This document shows positions 19,554 to 30,164 of a stretch of 64,000 nucleotides of DNA, piece by piece. The notes beneath the pieces were generated by a model, which saw nothing but the letters and a program-made list of their open reading frames with translations, searched no databases and was not told the origin of the DNA. Position 1 is the first letter of the stretch. Every line of letters begins with the position of its first letter. The translations under genes and the position numbers were made by a program. This stretch comes from Megamerina dolium (lineage: Eukaryota; Arthropoda; Insecta; Diptera; Megamerinidae), in NCBI GenBank assembly GCA_963854835.1, contig OY978526.1, positions 32,211,001-32,275,000 on the forward strand, read 5' to 3'.

Positions 19554-22535
19554 ATGGTGAAAATTGACCAACTAAAAGTGGACCAGCTTAAAAAGCTGTT
19601 GGTAGAGATGAATCTATCGTCATCAGGTGCAAAGGCGGAACTGCTGGTGAGGCTGAGGAAAGCCATGGAGGCTAAGGGAATTAATGTAGAAGAACATGAG
19701 TTCTTTGAGGAAGACGATATACATGCAGTTGTGCACGCCGAGGAAGAGAGCAAGGTAGATTCGAGTGGTCAACTCATGGAATTTATGAAATCCATGATGC
19801 AACAGCAGCAGCAGCAACTGCAAGGAATTAATGCGAAGTTACAAGAACATTCGGCTGAATTACGTACGGAAATTCAAGGAAATGCGTCTCGCATTGACTC
19901 CAAGCTTCAAGAACATTCGGCTGAATTGCGTATGAAAATTCAAGAAGGTTCGTCCCGCCAAGAAAACGCTATGGGAGAATTCCAGAAAACAATTGACTAC
20001 AAGTTTCAAGAACATTCGGCTCGCCAAGAACACGTCATCGAAAATCTACAAAAAGGAATTGAACTTAGATTTCAGGAAATTTCCGGAGCTATTAATGACA
20101 AAGTCACAGAGCTGAAAGAACACGTGGATGAGTTGGATGATAAGCTGAAGGAACATGTCGACGACTGGGAAGTTAAGTTCGAGAAATTACAGCACGAACT
20201 CAATCAACTAAAAATAAATGGACCAGCCACATCAGTGATTAGAGATTCAAGTACAATCAAATTAAAGCCACCAACATTTGACGGAAGCACGCCATTCAAT
20301 ATCTTCAAGCTTCAATTCGAGACAACAGCTTCGAAGAATCAATGGGATGATAGCGACAAGACCGCTGCTTTAATAGTCGCATTAAAAGGTAATGCTTCCG
20401 AGGTGTTACAGATGATTCCAGAGAAAGATCGTGGTAGCTATCAGTCACTGATGGACACACTCCAGCGAAAATATGGAAATGAATACAAGAGTCAATTACA
20501 TCGAATGGAATTGAGATCGCGAGTGCAACGGAGTAATGAGAGCCTTCAGGAATTCGCTTCCGATATTGAGCGCTTATGTCATCTAGCGTTCTCCGGTAAT
20601 TCGGAAGAGTTCGTCGAAAAAATAAAAATAGAGGCATTCATAGATGGTATACGTGATGGAGAGACAAAGCGTGCCCTAGTCATGTCACCCAGGAATACTT
20701 ATGCCGAAACAGTCAGTAGTGCCTTGACGTTTGAAGCCGCCAGTTTGATGTGTCGACCAATGCCACCGGTACGCCAACTAGAAACAGAAACAGCAGATCT
20801 GGTTGAAGCAGTGTGTCAGGCATTCAAATCTGTAGCGCAGCCTGAAGGAAGAACAACAGGTCGACGCGAAAACAAATTTAATGGTAAGTGCTTCATTTGC
20901 GACAAACGAGGGCATATAGCTCGTGATTGCAATCAATCGAGTATGAAGCCTAAAGGAAGAACAAGGAATCAACACAAAAATAAATTTGCCGGTAAGTGCT
21001 TCATATGCGATCAAAGAGGACACATGGCGCGTAATTGCCGCCTACGACGCAAGCAACAAAGATCGAATTCACCAGGACAACGAAAGGAAGATCGTGATGC
21101 CATTCATTGTGGTAAAGCTGATACTCCATATCGTCGTACTTGCACCGTAGATAGTAAACATTGTTCTCGGGTAGGAAGCCAGAATCACATTGTTAACCTA
21201 CGACTTACGAATGTATTATCGGAAGAGTCATGGACAACCGAACGAGTGCAAGAAGATCAGCGGAACGATCCAGATCTCGTAAAGATTATGGAATACAAGG
21301 AGCAGGGCATACGTCCAGATTGGCAAGAAATGGCTAATGAGAGTCCAATAGCAAAGGCATACTGGGCGCAGTGGCAAAGCCTGCACTTACGCGACGGATG
21401 TTTATTCCGAGCATGGGAAAGTGAGGATGGAAAAATCACTAATGATCTTCTAGTGGTACCCAAAGCGAGAATAAATGAAGTGATAGCTGAGTATCACAAT
21501 GCCTCCAGTGGAGGGCATTTGGGAATCACCAAAACCGTCGAGAAAATAAAGAAACGATTTTATTGGGTTGGATGCCATGACCATGTCGCTGATTGGATAC
21601 GGAAGTGTAAGCAATGTGCAATGGCCAAAGGTCCCACTAAGAAAAGTCGTGGTAAGATGCACCAATACACCGTGGGTGCTCCATTTGAGCGGATTGCTAT
21701 GGACATAGCTGGACCATTTCCAATAAGCAACGCAGGAAACAAGTATGTTCTGGTGGTTATAGATTACTTCAGTAAATGGCCTGAAGTATACCCCATTCCA
21801 AATCAGGAAGCTAGTACAGTTGCGGATGTATTCGTCAACCAATGGGTTACTCGTTTTGGTGTACCGATGGAGTTACACTCAGACCAAGGTCGAAATTTCG
21901 AATCAGTTGTATTCCAAGAGATATGCCGTATGCTGGGTATATACAAAACTCGTACAACACCTTTGCATCCACAATCTGATGGCATGGTAGAACGATTTAA
22001 CCGTACCTTGGAGGAATATTTGAGAAAAGTCGTAGATAAATACCAAAGAGACTGGGATGTACATATACCAATGTTCCTCATGGCATATAGATGCGCACAA
22101 CATGATACGACGGCTACTACACCGGCAATGGCAATTTTTGGAAACGAGTTAAGACTGCCAGCTGATTTAAAATTTGGAGTTGTAACACCAACGAGATCAA
22201 CCGAAGGAAATTATACTAGCGAAAAGCGGGAACAGTTGGATGAAGTACATCAGTTCATCAGAGAGCGGTCGCAGATGATAAGCGATAAGATGAAGGCCAG
22301 GTATGACTTGAAAGCAAATTCAAAAGGGTTCTATGAAGGAGAGCTTGTAATGCTTCATAATCCACAACGAAAGAAAGGCCTGTCTCCTAAACTACAGACT
22401 CATTGGGAAGGACCATATGAGATTATAGCAAAGATAAATGACGTAGTGTATCGCATTCAACGTGCCTGGAATAAAAGAGCAAAGTTTAAAGTAGTGCACT
22501 TAGAGCGACTTGCGCCATATCGAGGGGAAGTATAA
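19554..22535 (+). CDS. Gag-integrase fusion polyprotein of a non-autonomous LTR element
   Basis: 993 codons with no interruption. Residues 3-40 are a SAP-like DNA-binding motif (QLKKLLVEMNLSSSGAKAELLVRL). Residues about 85-225 are coiled coil with repeated LQEHSAELR units. Residues 230-400 are a retrotransposon Gag capsid region (PPTFDGSTPFNIF). Two CCHC zinc knuckles lie near 445 and 481 (CFICDKRGHIARDC, CFICDQRGHMARNC). Then, about 60 residues later, an integrase HHCC finger (HNASSGGHLG..CKQC) and the DDE core (MDIAGPFP, HSDQGRNFES, SDGMVERFNRTLEE), and a C-terminal chromatin/DNA-binding domain. Protease, reverse transcriptase and RNase H are absent without a frameshift. The product could assemble and integrate but not copy DNA; it must borrow a polymerase. 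Confidence 0.92.
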   Translation: MVKIDQLKVDQLKKLLVEMNLSSSGAKAELLVRLRKAMEAKGINVEEHEFFEEDDIHAVVHAEEESKVDSSGQLMEFMKSMMQQQQQQLQGINAKLQEHSAELRTEIQGNASRIDSKLQEHSAELRMKIQEGSSRQENAMGEFQKTIDYKFQEHSARQEHVIENLQKGIELRFQEISGAINDKVTELKEHVDELDDKLKEHVDDWEVKFEKLQHELNQLKINGPATSVIRDSSTIKLKPPTFDGSTPFNIFKLQFETTASKNQWDDSDKTAALIVALKGNASEVLQMIPEKDRGSYQSLMDTLQRKYGNEYKSQLHRMELRSRVQRSNESLQEFASDIERLCHLAFSGNSEEFVEKIKIEAFIDGIRDGETKRALVMSPRNTYAETVSSALTFEAASLMCRPMPPVRQLETETADLVEAVCQAFKSVAQPEGRTTGRRENKFNGKCFICDKRGHIARDCNQSSMKPKGRTRNQHKNKFAGKCFICDQRGHMARNCRLRRKQQRSNSPGQRKEDRDAIHCGKADTPYRRTCTVDSKHCSRVGSQNHIVNLRLTNVLSEESWTTERVQEDQRNDPDLVKIMEYKEQGIRPDWQEMANESPIAKAYWAQWQSLHLRDGCLFRAWESEDGKITNDLLVVPKARINEVIAEYHNASSGGHLGITKTVEKIKKRFYWVGCHDHVADWIRKCKQCAMAKGPTKKSRGKMHQYTVGAPFERIAMDIAGPFPISNAGNKYVLVVIDYFSKWPEVYPIPNQEASTVADVFVNQWVTRFGVPMELHSDQGRNFESVVFQEICRMLGIYKTRTTPLHPQSDGMVERFNRTLEEYLRKVVDKYQRDWDVHIPMFLMAYRCAQHDTTATTPAMAIFGNELRLPADLKFGVVTPTRSTEGNYTSEKREQLDEVHQFIRERSQMISDKMKARYDLKANSKGFYEGELVMLHNPQRKKGLSPKLQTHWEGPYEIIAKINDVVYRIQRAWNKRAKFKVVHLERLAPYRGEV

Positions 22536-22560
22536 AAACTTGTTCGGGACGAACAAGGTT

Positions 22561-22570
22561 AAGAGGAGGG
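22561..22570 (+). other. Polypurine tract before the 3' LTR
   Basis: AAGAGGAGGG immediately before CAG and the LTR start; this is the usual plus-strand primer position. Confidence 0.75.
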
Positions 22571-22573
22571 CAG

Positions 22574-23011
22574 TGTAACGAGTATCGATAGTTGATTACT
22601 CATCACTATTGTGACTGGCACTATTGGCAGCATCGAAACGAATGTCAACAAAAAGAAATGAGCGATAACCAGAACAAGCCAACGAGAAAGGAAGAGAAGA
22701 ATCTCGATAAAGGAAGATTCTGGGGTGTTGCCAACAGAGTATAAATAGAGCCAGTGTTGAGTATTGACAATCAATCTAATTCAGAACGTGATTGCGAAAA
22801 CATTGATACAGAGGCAAAAGTTGCAAGTACATTTAAGTGTTACAGTAAATAGTTGATTATAAACAGAGTTGATTGTAAATAGAGTTTATTAAATAAATTG
22901 TTGCTGTATATAGTTGTATAAAATAAGTGTTGCAGTTATCATTAACAGAATCCAGTGATCGAACAAGGTAATTCAAATAGAATTAAACGTTCACAGAATA
23001 AAAACGTAACA
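22574..23011 (+). repeat. 3' LTR
   Basis: 438 bases; same sequence as the 5' LTR by eye apart from 22 extra bases after GAGCCAG near 22756. TATAAATA lies at 22740. Confidence 0.92.
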
Positions 23012-23058
23012 ATATTTATACATCTATATATATATATATATATTTATACATCTATACA

Positions 23059-23096
<38 letters not shown>

Positions 23097-23112
23097 TTTA
23101 TACATCTATATA

Positions 23113-23150
<38 letters not shown>

Positions 23151-23152
23151 CA

Positions 23153-23238
<86 letters not shown>

Positions 23239-23262
23239 TATCTATACATCTATATATATATA

Positions 23263-23327
<65 letters not shown>

Positions 23328-23360
23328 ATATCTATATATATATATATATATATATCTATA

Positions 23361-23393
<33 letters not shown>

Positions 23394-23412
23394 ATATCTA
23401 TATATATATATA

Positions 23413-23447
<35 letters not shown>

Positions 23448-23522
23448 ATCTATATATATATATATATATCTATCTATATATATATATATATCTATATCTA
23501 TATATATCTATATATATCTATA

Positions 23523-23568
<46 letters not shown>
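23012..23568. repeat. (TA)n / (TATC)n microsatellite, right part
   Basis: About 550 bases of TA repeats with TTTATACATC interruptions on the left and TATCTA variants on the right. It continues the tract broken at 19109. A SINE tail begins at its right edge. Ile/Tyr/Leu frames here are artefacts. Confidence 0.95.
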
Positions 23569-23573
<5 letters not shown>

Positions 23574-23888
23574 CTTAAAGCTCTGAAGGGCTCATTGGCA
23601 AAGCTTCTCTTCTATTACTGTTGTGCGAGTTAATTTTGGACAGTATTAGAAGTTACCTACTTATTTTAGCCGGTTCCGAACGGCAGAACCCTTGTGCTTT
23701 GCCACAGAGTTCTTTTAAGAAGCATTTTTGGCAGTTACTGCCGGAAAAATTGCCAATTCTTGCCGGCAGGTGGGTAGCGTTCGAAAGAAAAATCTTTTCG
23801 ATATTAAATTTGTAATGCATCAGACGGGGATTGGACCACGACCTACAGATTAGAAGGCCAACACACTAACCACTGAGCCACGGCATTC
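23569..23888 (-). mobile_element. tRNA-derived SINE, A-type tail
   Basis: Minus-strand copy. The tail gtgcca is at the left against the TA repeat, the GGTTCCGAACGG block is near 23670, the B-box region near 23825-23850, and the head ends CCACGGCATTC at 23888. There are small internal deletions relative to the full copies. Confidence 0.85.
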
Positions 23889-23984
23889 AGGCATAAGGTA
23901 GTTAAATATCTAGCTGATAAATAAAATAATATTTTATTATATTTTGAATGAATCACGCATTATATTATACAACCTCACCTATCT

Positions 23985-24572
23985 AGCGCCTGTTAGACAT
24001 CCAAGCGCAGACAAGCTCTCCAGTGCTTGGCCTTTTCACCGGAGGTTAGGTCTGCCGCTCCTGTGTCGTCCACTAGCGGCTTCCGAATATAACGCCTTCT
24101 TAGCCGCAACGTGTTCTTCCATTCGTTTGACATGACCTAGCCAGGGCAGCCGCTGAATTTTAATTTGCTTTACTATGTCTACAGCCATGATGCGAGATTT
24201 GTAGAGTGTGGTTTCCTCTCGAGAGAGGATTCGAGGGACAGGGACGTACTGTCCAAGACGCCAGGATTCTGTTGCTGATAATGGTACTTCGTCTTGCTCT
24301 CATTAACCATAAGTCCCATTCGACGCGACTCTTTCCAACTCTGAGAATGCTGCACTGACTGCTCGCATGTTCAATCCGATTTTGTCAATATCATCATCAG
24401 TCAGTCGTAGATCAGCAGTTCGTATTATTTTCTCTATAAGAAGATTGTCTGGAAACCCGGAGAGAGGTCCTTCTCGGTTTTCACTGCACAACTGGAGTTA
24501 TACAAAGGCGAACGAGCTTCGCAGATATACCAAACTCAGACATTGCTGTGTAGAGGTAATCCCTTACCTATC
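23985..24572 (-). mobile_element. Decayed RTE-type LINE fragment
   Basis: Minus-strand sequence runs through the same C-terminal segments as the element at 16952: RT region with IEKIIRTADLR, AVSAAFSELER, and the terminal RRPLASGG..LRWKD-type end antisense to 23985-24140. It has large internal deletions and broken frames. It ends at a position equivalent to SEFGIPAKLI/RDYLY in the RT. No target duplication was seen. Confidence 0.8.
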
Positions 24573-25772
24573 TAATCACCTACCAAATTACTAAAATAAT
24601 TACTTTTAATATGATACTAACAACTGTGGTCCAATTGTATACATATACACACATATATAGAATTAGGATTTACAATTTACTCTAATTCCTCTGGCGCAGT
24701 CAGGTCATTAAAAATGTTTTATTTAATATGTTTTATTTTATATGTGCTCATTTAATCCATCTTGATGGCACATCATAATTATGTATATGAATAATTAATA
24801 AAATTAAAGCCAATTGCTGCATATATTTTTTAAAAGTTTTATTACTCTCAGTTTTGCTTATATTTTTTTAATATTGCATTTTTTGATACAAAAAAGCTTT
24901 GCTTTAAAATATATAGAAATGATAATAATAATGATAATAATAATAATAATGATAATAATAATAATGATAAAAATAATTATAAGTAGTAAAACAATAGATT
25001 GTAATTGACATAAAATAAGCGTAATTGTGCATACAAAGTTTTCAACTTTACGAAAATTTGTATTATTATTTATCATTTGGGTGTACATATGTATGTGCAT
25101 GGCTGTATTTATTATAAATATATTTTTTTTTTAATTTAAGGATTAATTTCACAAAAACATTCTCAAAGTTTCTATGGATGTTGTATGGGTATGATGATGT
25201 TATAACCTAGAGTATTACATAGTAATGCACAGATTTCATTTCATTAAGTTATAAATTCAACTATACACAAATTTAACTAAAAATGAAAAAAAAAAATAAT
25301 GAAAAAATATATAAAATATAAATTAACTAAAACAATAGATATTAAATAAACGAATTCTTGATGAATTATTGTTTAAAGATTTCGTGAAATATCGTGAATT
25401 GATTTTGACAACGTCACTTATCTTAAGATCCTCGAGAGATCATGAAATAACTACCATAAATACAATCAAGACATCTCCTCCTAACGGCACCTACAGTACT
25501 CATATATGTAGGTACATACATTTCTCTTTCTCTTTCCTCTCTCTCTCTCTCTCTCGCTCTCTCTCTCTCTCTGTCTCTGATATCTACACGTGTATTCGTA
25601 GTTGCACAGAAGGCGTACAAATAAATATGGCGCTCAAAAATTAAATCAGAAATATATAATCAAATAAAACAAACAAAAAATTAACAATTCTTAGGAGGAA
25701 ATGAATTTTTCACATATCACTAAATGTGTATCTGTTGTGTGTGTGTGTGTGTGTGATTGTGTATTATGCAAG
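24573..25772. other. 3' flank of string with simple repeats
   Basis: No further coding sequence. The 3' UTR of the minus-strand string gene must lie here; a poly-A site cannot be fixed by eye. It contains AAT/GAT repeats at about 24919-24975, a CT tract at 25537-25578 and a GT run at 25737-25755. Confidence 0.5.
25537..25578. repeat. (CT)n microsatellite
   Basis: CT dinucleotides with one CGCT and one TGTCT interruption. Read on the minus strand this is GAGA, in the string 3' region. Confidence 0.9.
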
Positions 25773-27314
25773 TCAAAGCATTAGTCGTGACCTAGATTTC
25801 TTAAGTCGAGATGTGGCACCTCCTAAACCACCATCGCCATTCCAGGATTTAGATTTAGCTCGAAAATGTCGATATGCTTCACTGTAAGATGGTTCTAACA
25901 TGGGTCTGTATGATACGGGATCGCAGAGGTCGGCATGTGTCTCGTAGAAGTCTTTGTAGCCATTGTGCAGCAAGTAAATTTCTGGATATTCCAGCGCAGG
26001 ATACGAGTTTGTGTTGCGTGCTCGATCATTGTTTCGCAGGAAGCGTGATAGTTTTGGCCCTCGTTCCGATGAGAATTCGCAATGAAATATTATGATATGA
26101 CGTTTTCCATCTGCAGAGGCACTTGCACTTGTTGCCTCCTGTTGCTGTTCAGTCTTGATTTGCGTGAGAAACTCTTCAATAATTTGTTCTTGTGTATAGA
26201 GATTCTTTGCTCCACGAATGTGACCGCCGTCGTATTCGTACGGATATCGACAATCGATGATCCTATAGCTTGCTACTTGGTCTGCGAAGTCGCCGCGTAT
26301 GAGACGTGCCACCGTATCGCTGGAGATTGATTTTAAATCACGATGGCGACCCTCCATTAGGGGCAGTACAAAAGGTTTACTAAAATCACCGATCAGGTCC
26401 GGCTCGTCTGTGCACTCGGAACGCGCCAAAGCAGTCATAATCTCAGCGTCATTCATTGACATACATTTGCGTAATGGTGGGCGGGCAATTTGTGGCGACG
26501 TTGTTGTTGTAATTGTGGACGCTGACGAGTGTTTTACATAGAAAGTATCAACATTTTCTTTTTCATCGCCGCGACAACGTTTAGTTTGTATGGGAGAGGA
26601 AATATTGGATGGTGGTTCAGGTCGCTTAAAACAATAATTGCTTACGGGTGTCGTGCTGCTAGCGTTGCGTTCCACAATCGCTCTAGAGAAGGTGGTGGAG
26701 CTGTTCGGTGTAGTTGTCTCTTGAATATGTTTGCGCAGCTCTGGAGTCTTCGATTGATGATTATTTTCGGTCATGCTAAGACATCGCCGCACTGATGACG
26801 AACGACGAACTGCAGGCGTTTTTGTCACTGCTACACTATTGTCAGACTTTATTTGGCCACTGATGAGGGAATTCAGACCACTTGGGAAATTCAAATTTGT
26901 TCGACTAATTTGCTGTCCAAGCGATTCCATTTCATACAGCTCCAAGTATTCATCGTCCATAGTCGATTCCATTGAACTTGATGAGAGACTGTGGAACATG
27001 CGAAAACCTTCAGCAGAACTTTTCGCAACATTTTTACTATTTGTAGCATCTTTCAGCTTCCGCTGCCCATCTGGAGAGTGTGTATTTTCCAATTTTTCGA
27101 TGATTTTAAAGCGACGTGGTGAACTTTCTGGCGACAACAGTCCCATTAGCTCGGGACTGGCTGTGAGAGAGCGTTGTTGTTCTTGCAGTAGCGCGGTGTC
27201 ATCATCGAAAAATGATAATTCGCCGTCTACAGCCATTTCATGCAATGAATTTTCCATCATAAGTCTTCGAGATGTTGTACGTACTGGTGGTTGTGAATTG
27301 GTTGGCGTCTCCAT
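25773..27314 (-). CDS. stg: String, Cdc25-type dual-specificity phosphatase
   Basis: A 513-codon frame. String removes inhibitory phosphates from Thr/Tyr of Cdk1 to trigger entry into mitosis, in the nucleus and cytoplasm. The catalytic Cys-X5-Arg loop HCEFSSERGP is at residues 411-420 (Cys412, Arg418), inside a rhodanese-like fold beginning SYRIIDCRYPYEYDGGHIRGAKNLY. The regulatory N-terminal half keeps String landmarks: SPELMGLLSPESSPRRF, MDDEYLELYEMES, FPSGLNSLISGQIK, SVRRCLSMTE and LRKCMSMNDAEIM, several of them likely kinase or 14-3-3 sites. It ends AYRHFRAKSKSWNGDG and a basic tail. Length is close to the fly orthologue. The frame stays open upstream to a splice acceptor at 27321 (TAATTACAG), so a 5' exon exists and could add a few residues; the Met at 27314 is the default start. 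Confidence 0.97.
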   Translation of the reverse strand: METPTNSQPPVRTTSRRLMMENSLHEMAVDGELSFFDDDTALLQEQQRSLTASPELMGLLSPESSPRRFKIIEKLENTHSPDGQRKLKDATNSKNVAKSSAEGFRMFHSLSSSSMESTMDDEYLELYEMESLGQQISRTNLNFPSGLNSLISGQIKSDNSVAVTKTPAVRRSSSVRRCLSMTENNHQSKTPELRKHIQETTTPNSSTTFSRAIVERNASSTTPVSNYCFKRPEPPSNISSPIQTKRCRGDEKENVDTFYVKHSSASTITTTTSPQIARPPLRKCMSMNDAEIMTALARSECTDEPDLIGDFSKPFVLPLMEGRHRDLKSISSDTVARLIRGDFADQVASYRIIDCRYPYEYDGGHIRGAKNLYTQEQIIEEFLTQIKTEQQQEATSASASADGKRHIIIFHCEFSSERGPKLSRFLRNNDRARNTNSYPALEYPEIYLLHNGYKDFYETHADLCDPVSYRPMLEPSYSEAYRHFRAKSKSWNGDGGLGGATSRLKKSRSRLML

Positions 27315-27321
27315 TAGAATG

Positions 27322-28362
27322 CTGTAATTATATAAAATGTGTTAATTTCACTGAAGAGCATATGTACACATGTACAGTAAGTTTGTAAGCATATTTAGTG
27401 AAGGGTGAGTTATTGGTTGGTTTCTTTAAAAAATACCCGAGTACAATTTCATTCAAATGGCTGGTAGGGCCAAGATGTAATTAAAAAAGAAAGCAACCGA
27501 CTGCCCACCCCTTTGTACATATGCATGTAAATAATGACGCATATTATAATAAGATTAAATAGGTACAATAGATTCCATTTTATTATAAACTTAGCGCATT
27601 GAGTGCAGTTGTTTGCCTGTGGATTGAGTTCATTCAACTAAAATACATATAAGAATATTGATATGGTGGTTATGCTGGTGGTGTACTGGTAATAGTGATG
27701 GTAGTGGTGGTGGTGGTGCTGGTGCTGGTGGTGGTGGTGGTGGTGGGAAGTGAATGTGACTATGCGGGAAAATATTGTATATATATATATATATATATAT
27801 ATTTTATACGTATATAAACTAGGGGTTGTTCGCTACTACAAAAATAGCACGAGCTGTACTGTACATAAGCACATTGGCGTGGAATTAGAAGAGAACATTT
27901 ACAGCTACAGCTACAGCTTTGTTTACGATTCTTTAGTTTTTGGTGCTGGTGATTGTTTTCGTTGCACACAAAAATTAAATATAAAATATACACCATATGT
28001 GATGCAGATGCATAATACCATACCATATAGTTTTCAAATGTTAGACTTTTGAAAATACGAAGAGGGGTCACCGGCATAAAAAAAAACACAAACAAACAAA
28101 TTCAATTCACAAGTTAAATTAGGAATGGAAAACGACATGCGAATATATTTGTACTCGATATATTATAAAATATATTACTAAATGTATCTGATAATAAATG
28201 AAATTGAATATTTAACCCGATTGAACTTTTACAGTAAAAATAATCGGAATTTTGATTAATCAAAAAATGTTTCTCTTTCATTTTGAAAATTTATTCAATC
28301 AAAAATATTATATATTATTTCAATCAAAAATATTATATATTATTTTGTTTCAATCATCATTT
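27322..28362. other. Upstream flank / 5' intron of string
   Basis: No gene was recognised. Because string is spliced at 27321, part of this is intron or 5' UTR of string. It contains a GGT-rich tract (27664-27747), a short TA run (27777-27801), and a 25-bp unit repeated twice in tandem (about 28297-28346, CAATCAAAAATATTATATAT..). Confidence 0.5.
27664..27747. repeat. Imperfect (GGT)n tract
   Basis: GGTGGT/GCTGGT-type triplets over about 84 bases, immediately upstream of string; the tract is purine-skewed on the plus strand. Confidence 0.85.
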
Positions 28363-28728
28363 GGGTGCCGTAGCTCAGTGGTTAGTGTGTTCGCCTTCTG
28401 ATCTGTAGGTCGTGGGTTCAATCCCCGGCTGATGCATAACAAATTTAATATCGAAAAGATTTTTCTTTCGAATGGTACCCACCTGTCGGCAAGCAATTGG
28501 CAATTCTTCCGACAGTAACAACTTGCCATGAAAAAGCTTCTTAAAGAACTCTGTGACAAAGCTCAGAAAAAGTGATGTCACAAGTGTTCTGCCGTTCGGA
28601 ACCGGCTAAAATAAGTAGGTCCCTTCTAATACTGTCCAAATTTAAGACGCACAACAGTAATGGAAGAGAAGCTCGGCCAATGAGTCCTTTGGGGCTTTAA
28701 GTGCCACATATTTATTTATTTATTTATC
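28363..28728 (+). mobile_element. tRNA-derived SINE, A-type tail, best reference copy
   Basis: Complete copy, about 360 bases. It begins GGGTGCCGTAGCTCAGTGG (A-box). The B-box-like GGGTTCAATCCC lies about 50 bases on, and together they make a tRNA-like head of about 70 bases. The body carries TTTCTTTCGAATGGTACCC, CTGTCGGCAAG, GATGTCACAAGTGTTCTGCC and GGAACCGGC. The 3' end is GGGGCTTTAAGTGCCACATA followed by ATTT repeats. Pol III promoter boxes inside the head would drive transcription; there is no coding function. ATCATTT flanks both sides, a possible short target duplication. Confidence 0.88.
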
Positions 28729-30036
28729 ATTTTATTCTGATTAAACAATATTTTGATTTATGGAATAATTTCAATGCTTATTAATCGAATTCGTGACTAT
28801 TCGAATAAATTATAATTTAATTAATCAGATTATTCGATTAATCATCTAATCAAGCACAGCTTTAGTTTAATTATACTATTAAGGTAAAAGGCGCCCGACG
28901 AAATATGAAATGAAAGTAAAACTTTTGTCAGAAAGTTCTTGTGTTTTGAGGTCAAATGTCTCTAACCCTTTCGTGCACTTGTCCAATATATTGCACAGTA
29001 ATATTTTTATCTGTAAACATATATGCATGGTGAAAGTGATCAGTGTAAATATTGGAGATTGTCTGTCAATGCATTGAAGTGAGAACACTTTATGACAGAT
29101 GTCATTTTAAGACATATTTTTCCTACCATAAAGTGAAGCAATATTTCAAGAGCATATCCCCAATTTTCCTATTGTTTTCTTCAGACAATCTGTATCGTTG
29201 CTTAATACGTATTTCATTGCATAAATTTCAATCACAAATATTGTTTTTGGAACTAAGTATTTTCAAATTAAATTTTTCGTACTGGTTCAGTCATTTTTCA
29301 GTGCAAGTACTAAACAATCTAATCAGTTTTTCACTGAGCGAACGTTTACAAAGCGAGTAAAGAGAAAAAAATGATTAAAAGTTATTACAAATTTGTAAAT
29401 GGTGCAATTTATAGAATTTATATATAAAAATATAAAAATATTGAGGATTATAAATTTTCTCATCGAAATGATTACCCAACTGCCTATCAAGTGGCCTGAT
29501 TGTTGATTTTTACCTATACATTTTGACATATAAAAACTAAAACAAATAATTTTGTGCATTTACTATTTGTTGTGAGTAAAATTCTGACATTTAGACGTCA
29601 ATTTCGTTAGTAATTTGTTAATTACCCTGATAGTTGTAGGAAATAAAAGACTTCTGACATATTGAAAGATGTTTACTTTGGCACATAACATCAATTAAAA
29701 ATTTGGCGATTTTGAATAGCAGTGCCACGCCTACGGTGACACAACATTGAAAAACATTTTCTAGTAGACCTCTTCCCAGTAAAACGACTCATTATTGCAC
29801 CATATTCACGATTTATTTCCACTAGTTGAAGCACTGTGTGTTAAGTAGATTCTTTCTGGTGGGGTTAATGTTCCTCATTCTTTTTAATATCATAATCCTT
29901 TAAGCAAACCTACACGAAACATTTTCTTCCTACACAAAATCTCGTATTCATGCATTCTGAGCTATGACTATGACTAGCAAATGATTTATTAAAATAGCAT
30001 ACACTTTTTTCTATTTAAATATTTTCAAATTAAAAG

Positions 30037-30076
<40 letters not shown>

Positions 30077-30164
30077 GAATTCGAACTCACGATATGCGAC
30101 TTGATTATTATAGTCACGGCAGGCTGCTCGAAATACTTGCATCAAATAAAGAGGGGCGAAACTT
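28729..30164. other. No gene recognised
   Basis: AT-rich sequence upstream of string. Contains a CT tract at 30037-30077. Short open frames (28879-29559) have no features. Confidence 0.45.

Larger units (their letters stand above)
19109..23011 (+). mobile_element. LTR retrotransposon (Ty3/gypsy-type integrase), PR-RT-RNaseH deleted
   Basis: A complete structure: 5' LTR 19109-19524, primer-binding site 19527-19546, one open frame 19554-22535, purine tract 22561-22570, 3' LTR 22574-23011. LTRs start TGTAACG and end CGTAACA. ATAT flanks both ends (19105-19108, 23012-23015), a 4-bp target duplication, inside a (TA)n tract. The LTRs look nearly identical apart from a 22-base indel, so the insertion is young. 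Confidence 0.92.

Noticed and set aside
23944..24135. 63-codon plus frame
   Set aside because: Antisense to the C-terminal end of a decayed RTE element.
25501..25644. Coding frame through the CT tract
   Set aside because: Serine/leucine run from a microsatellite; both strands open.
26773..27327. 184-codon plus frame opposite string
   Set aside because: Antisense shadow of the conserved String N-terminal region.
28363..28440. tRNA genes at SINE heads (also near 3114, 42289, 60378, 61104)
   Set aside because: The A- and B-box-like stretches lack a full cloverleaf that I could draw, and each is followed by the same SINE body.
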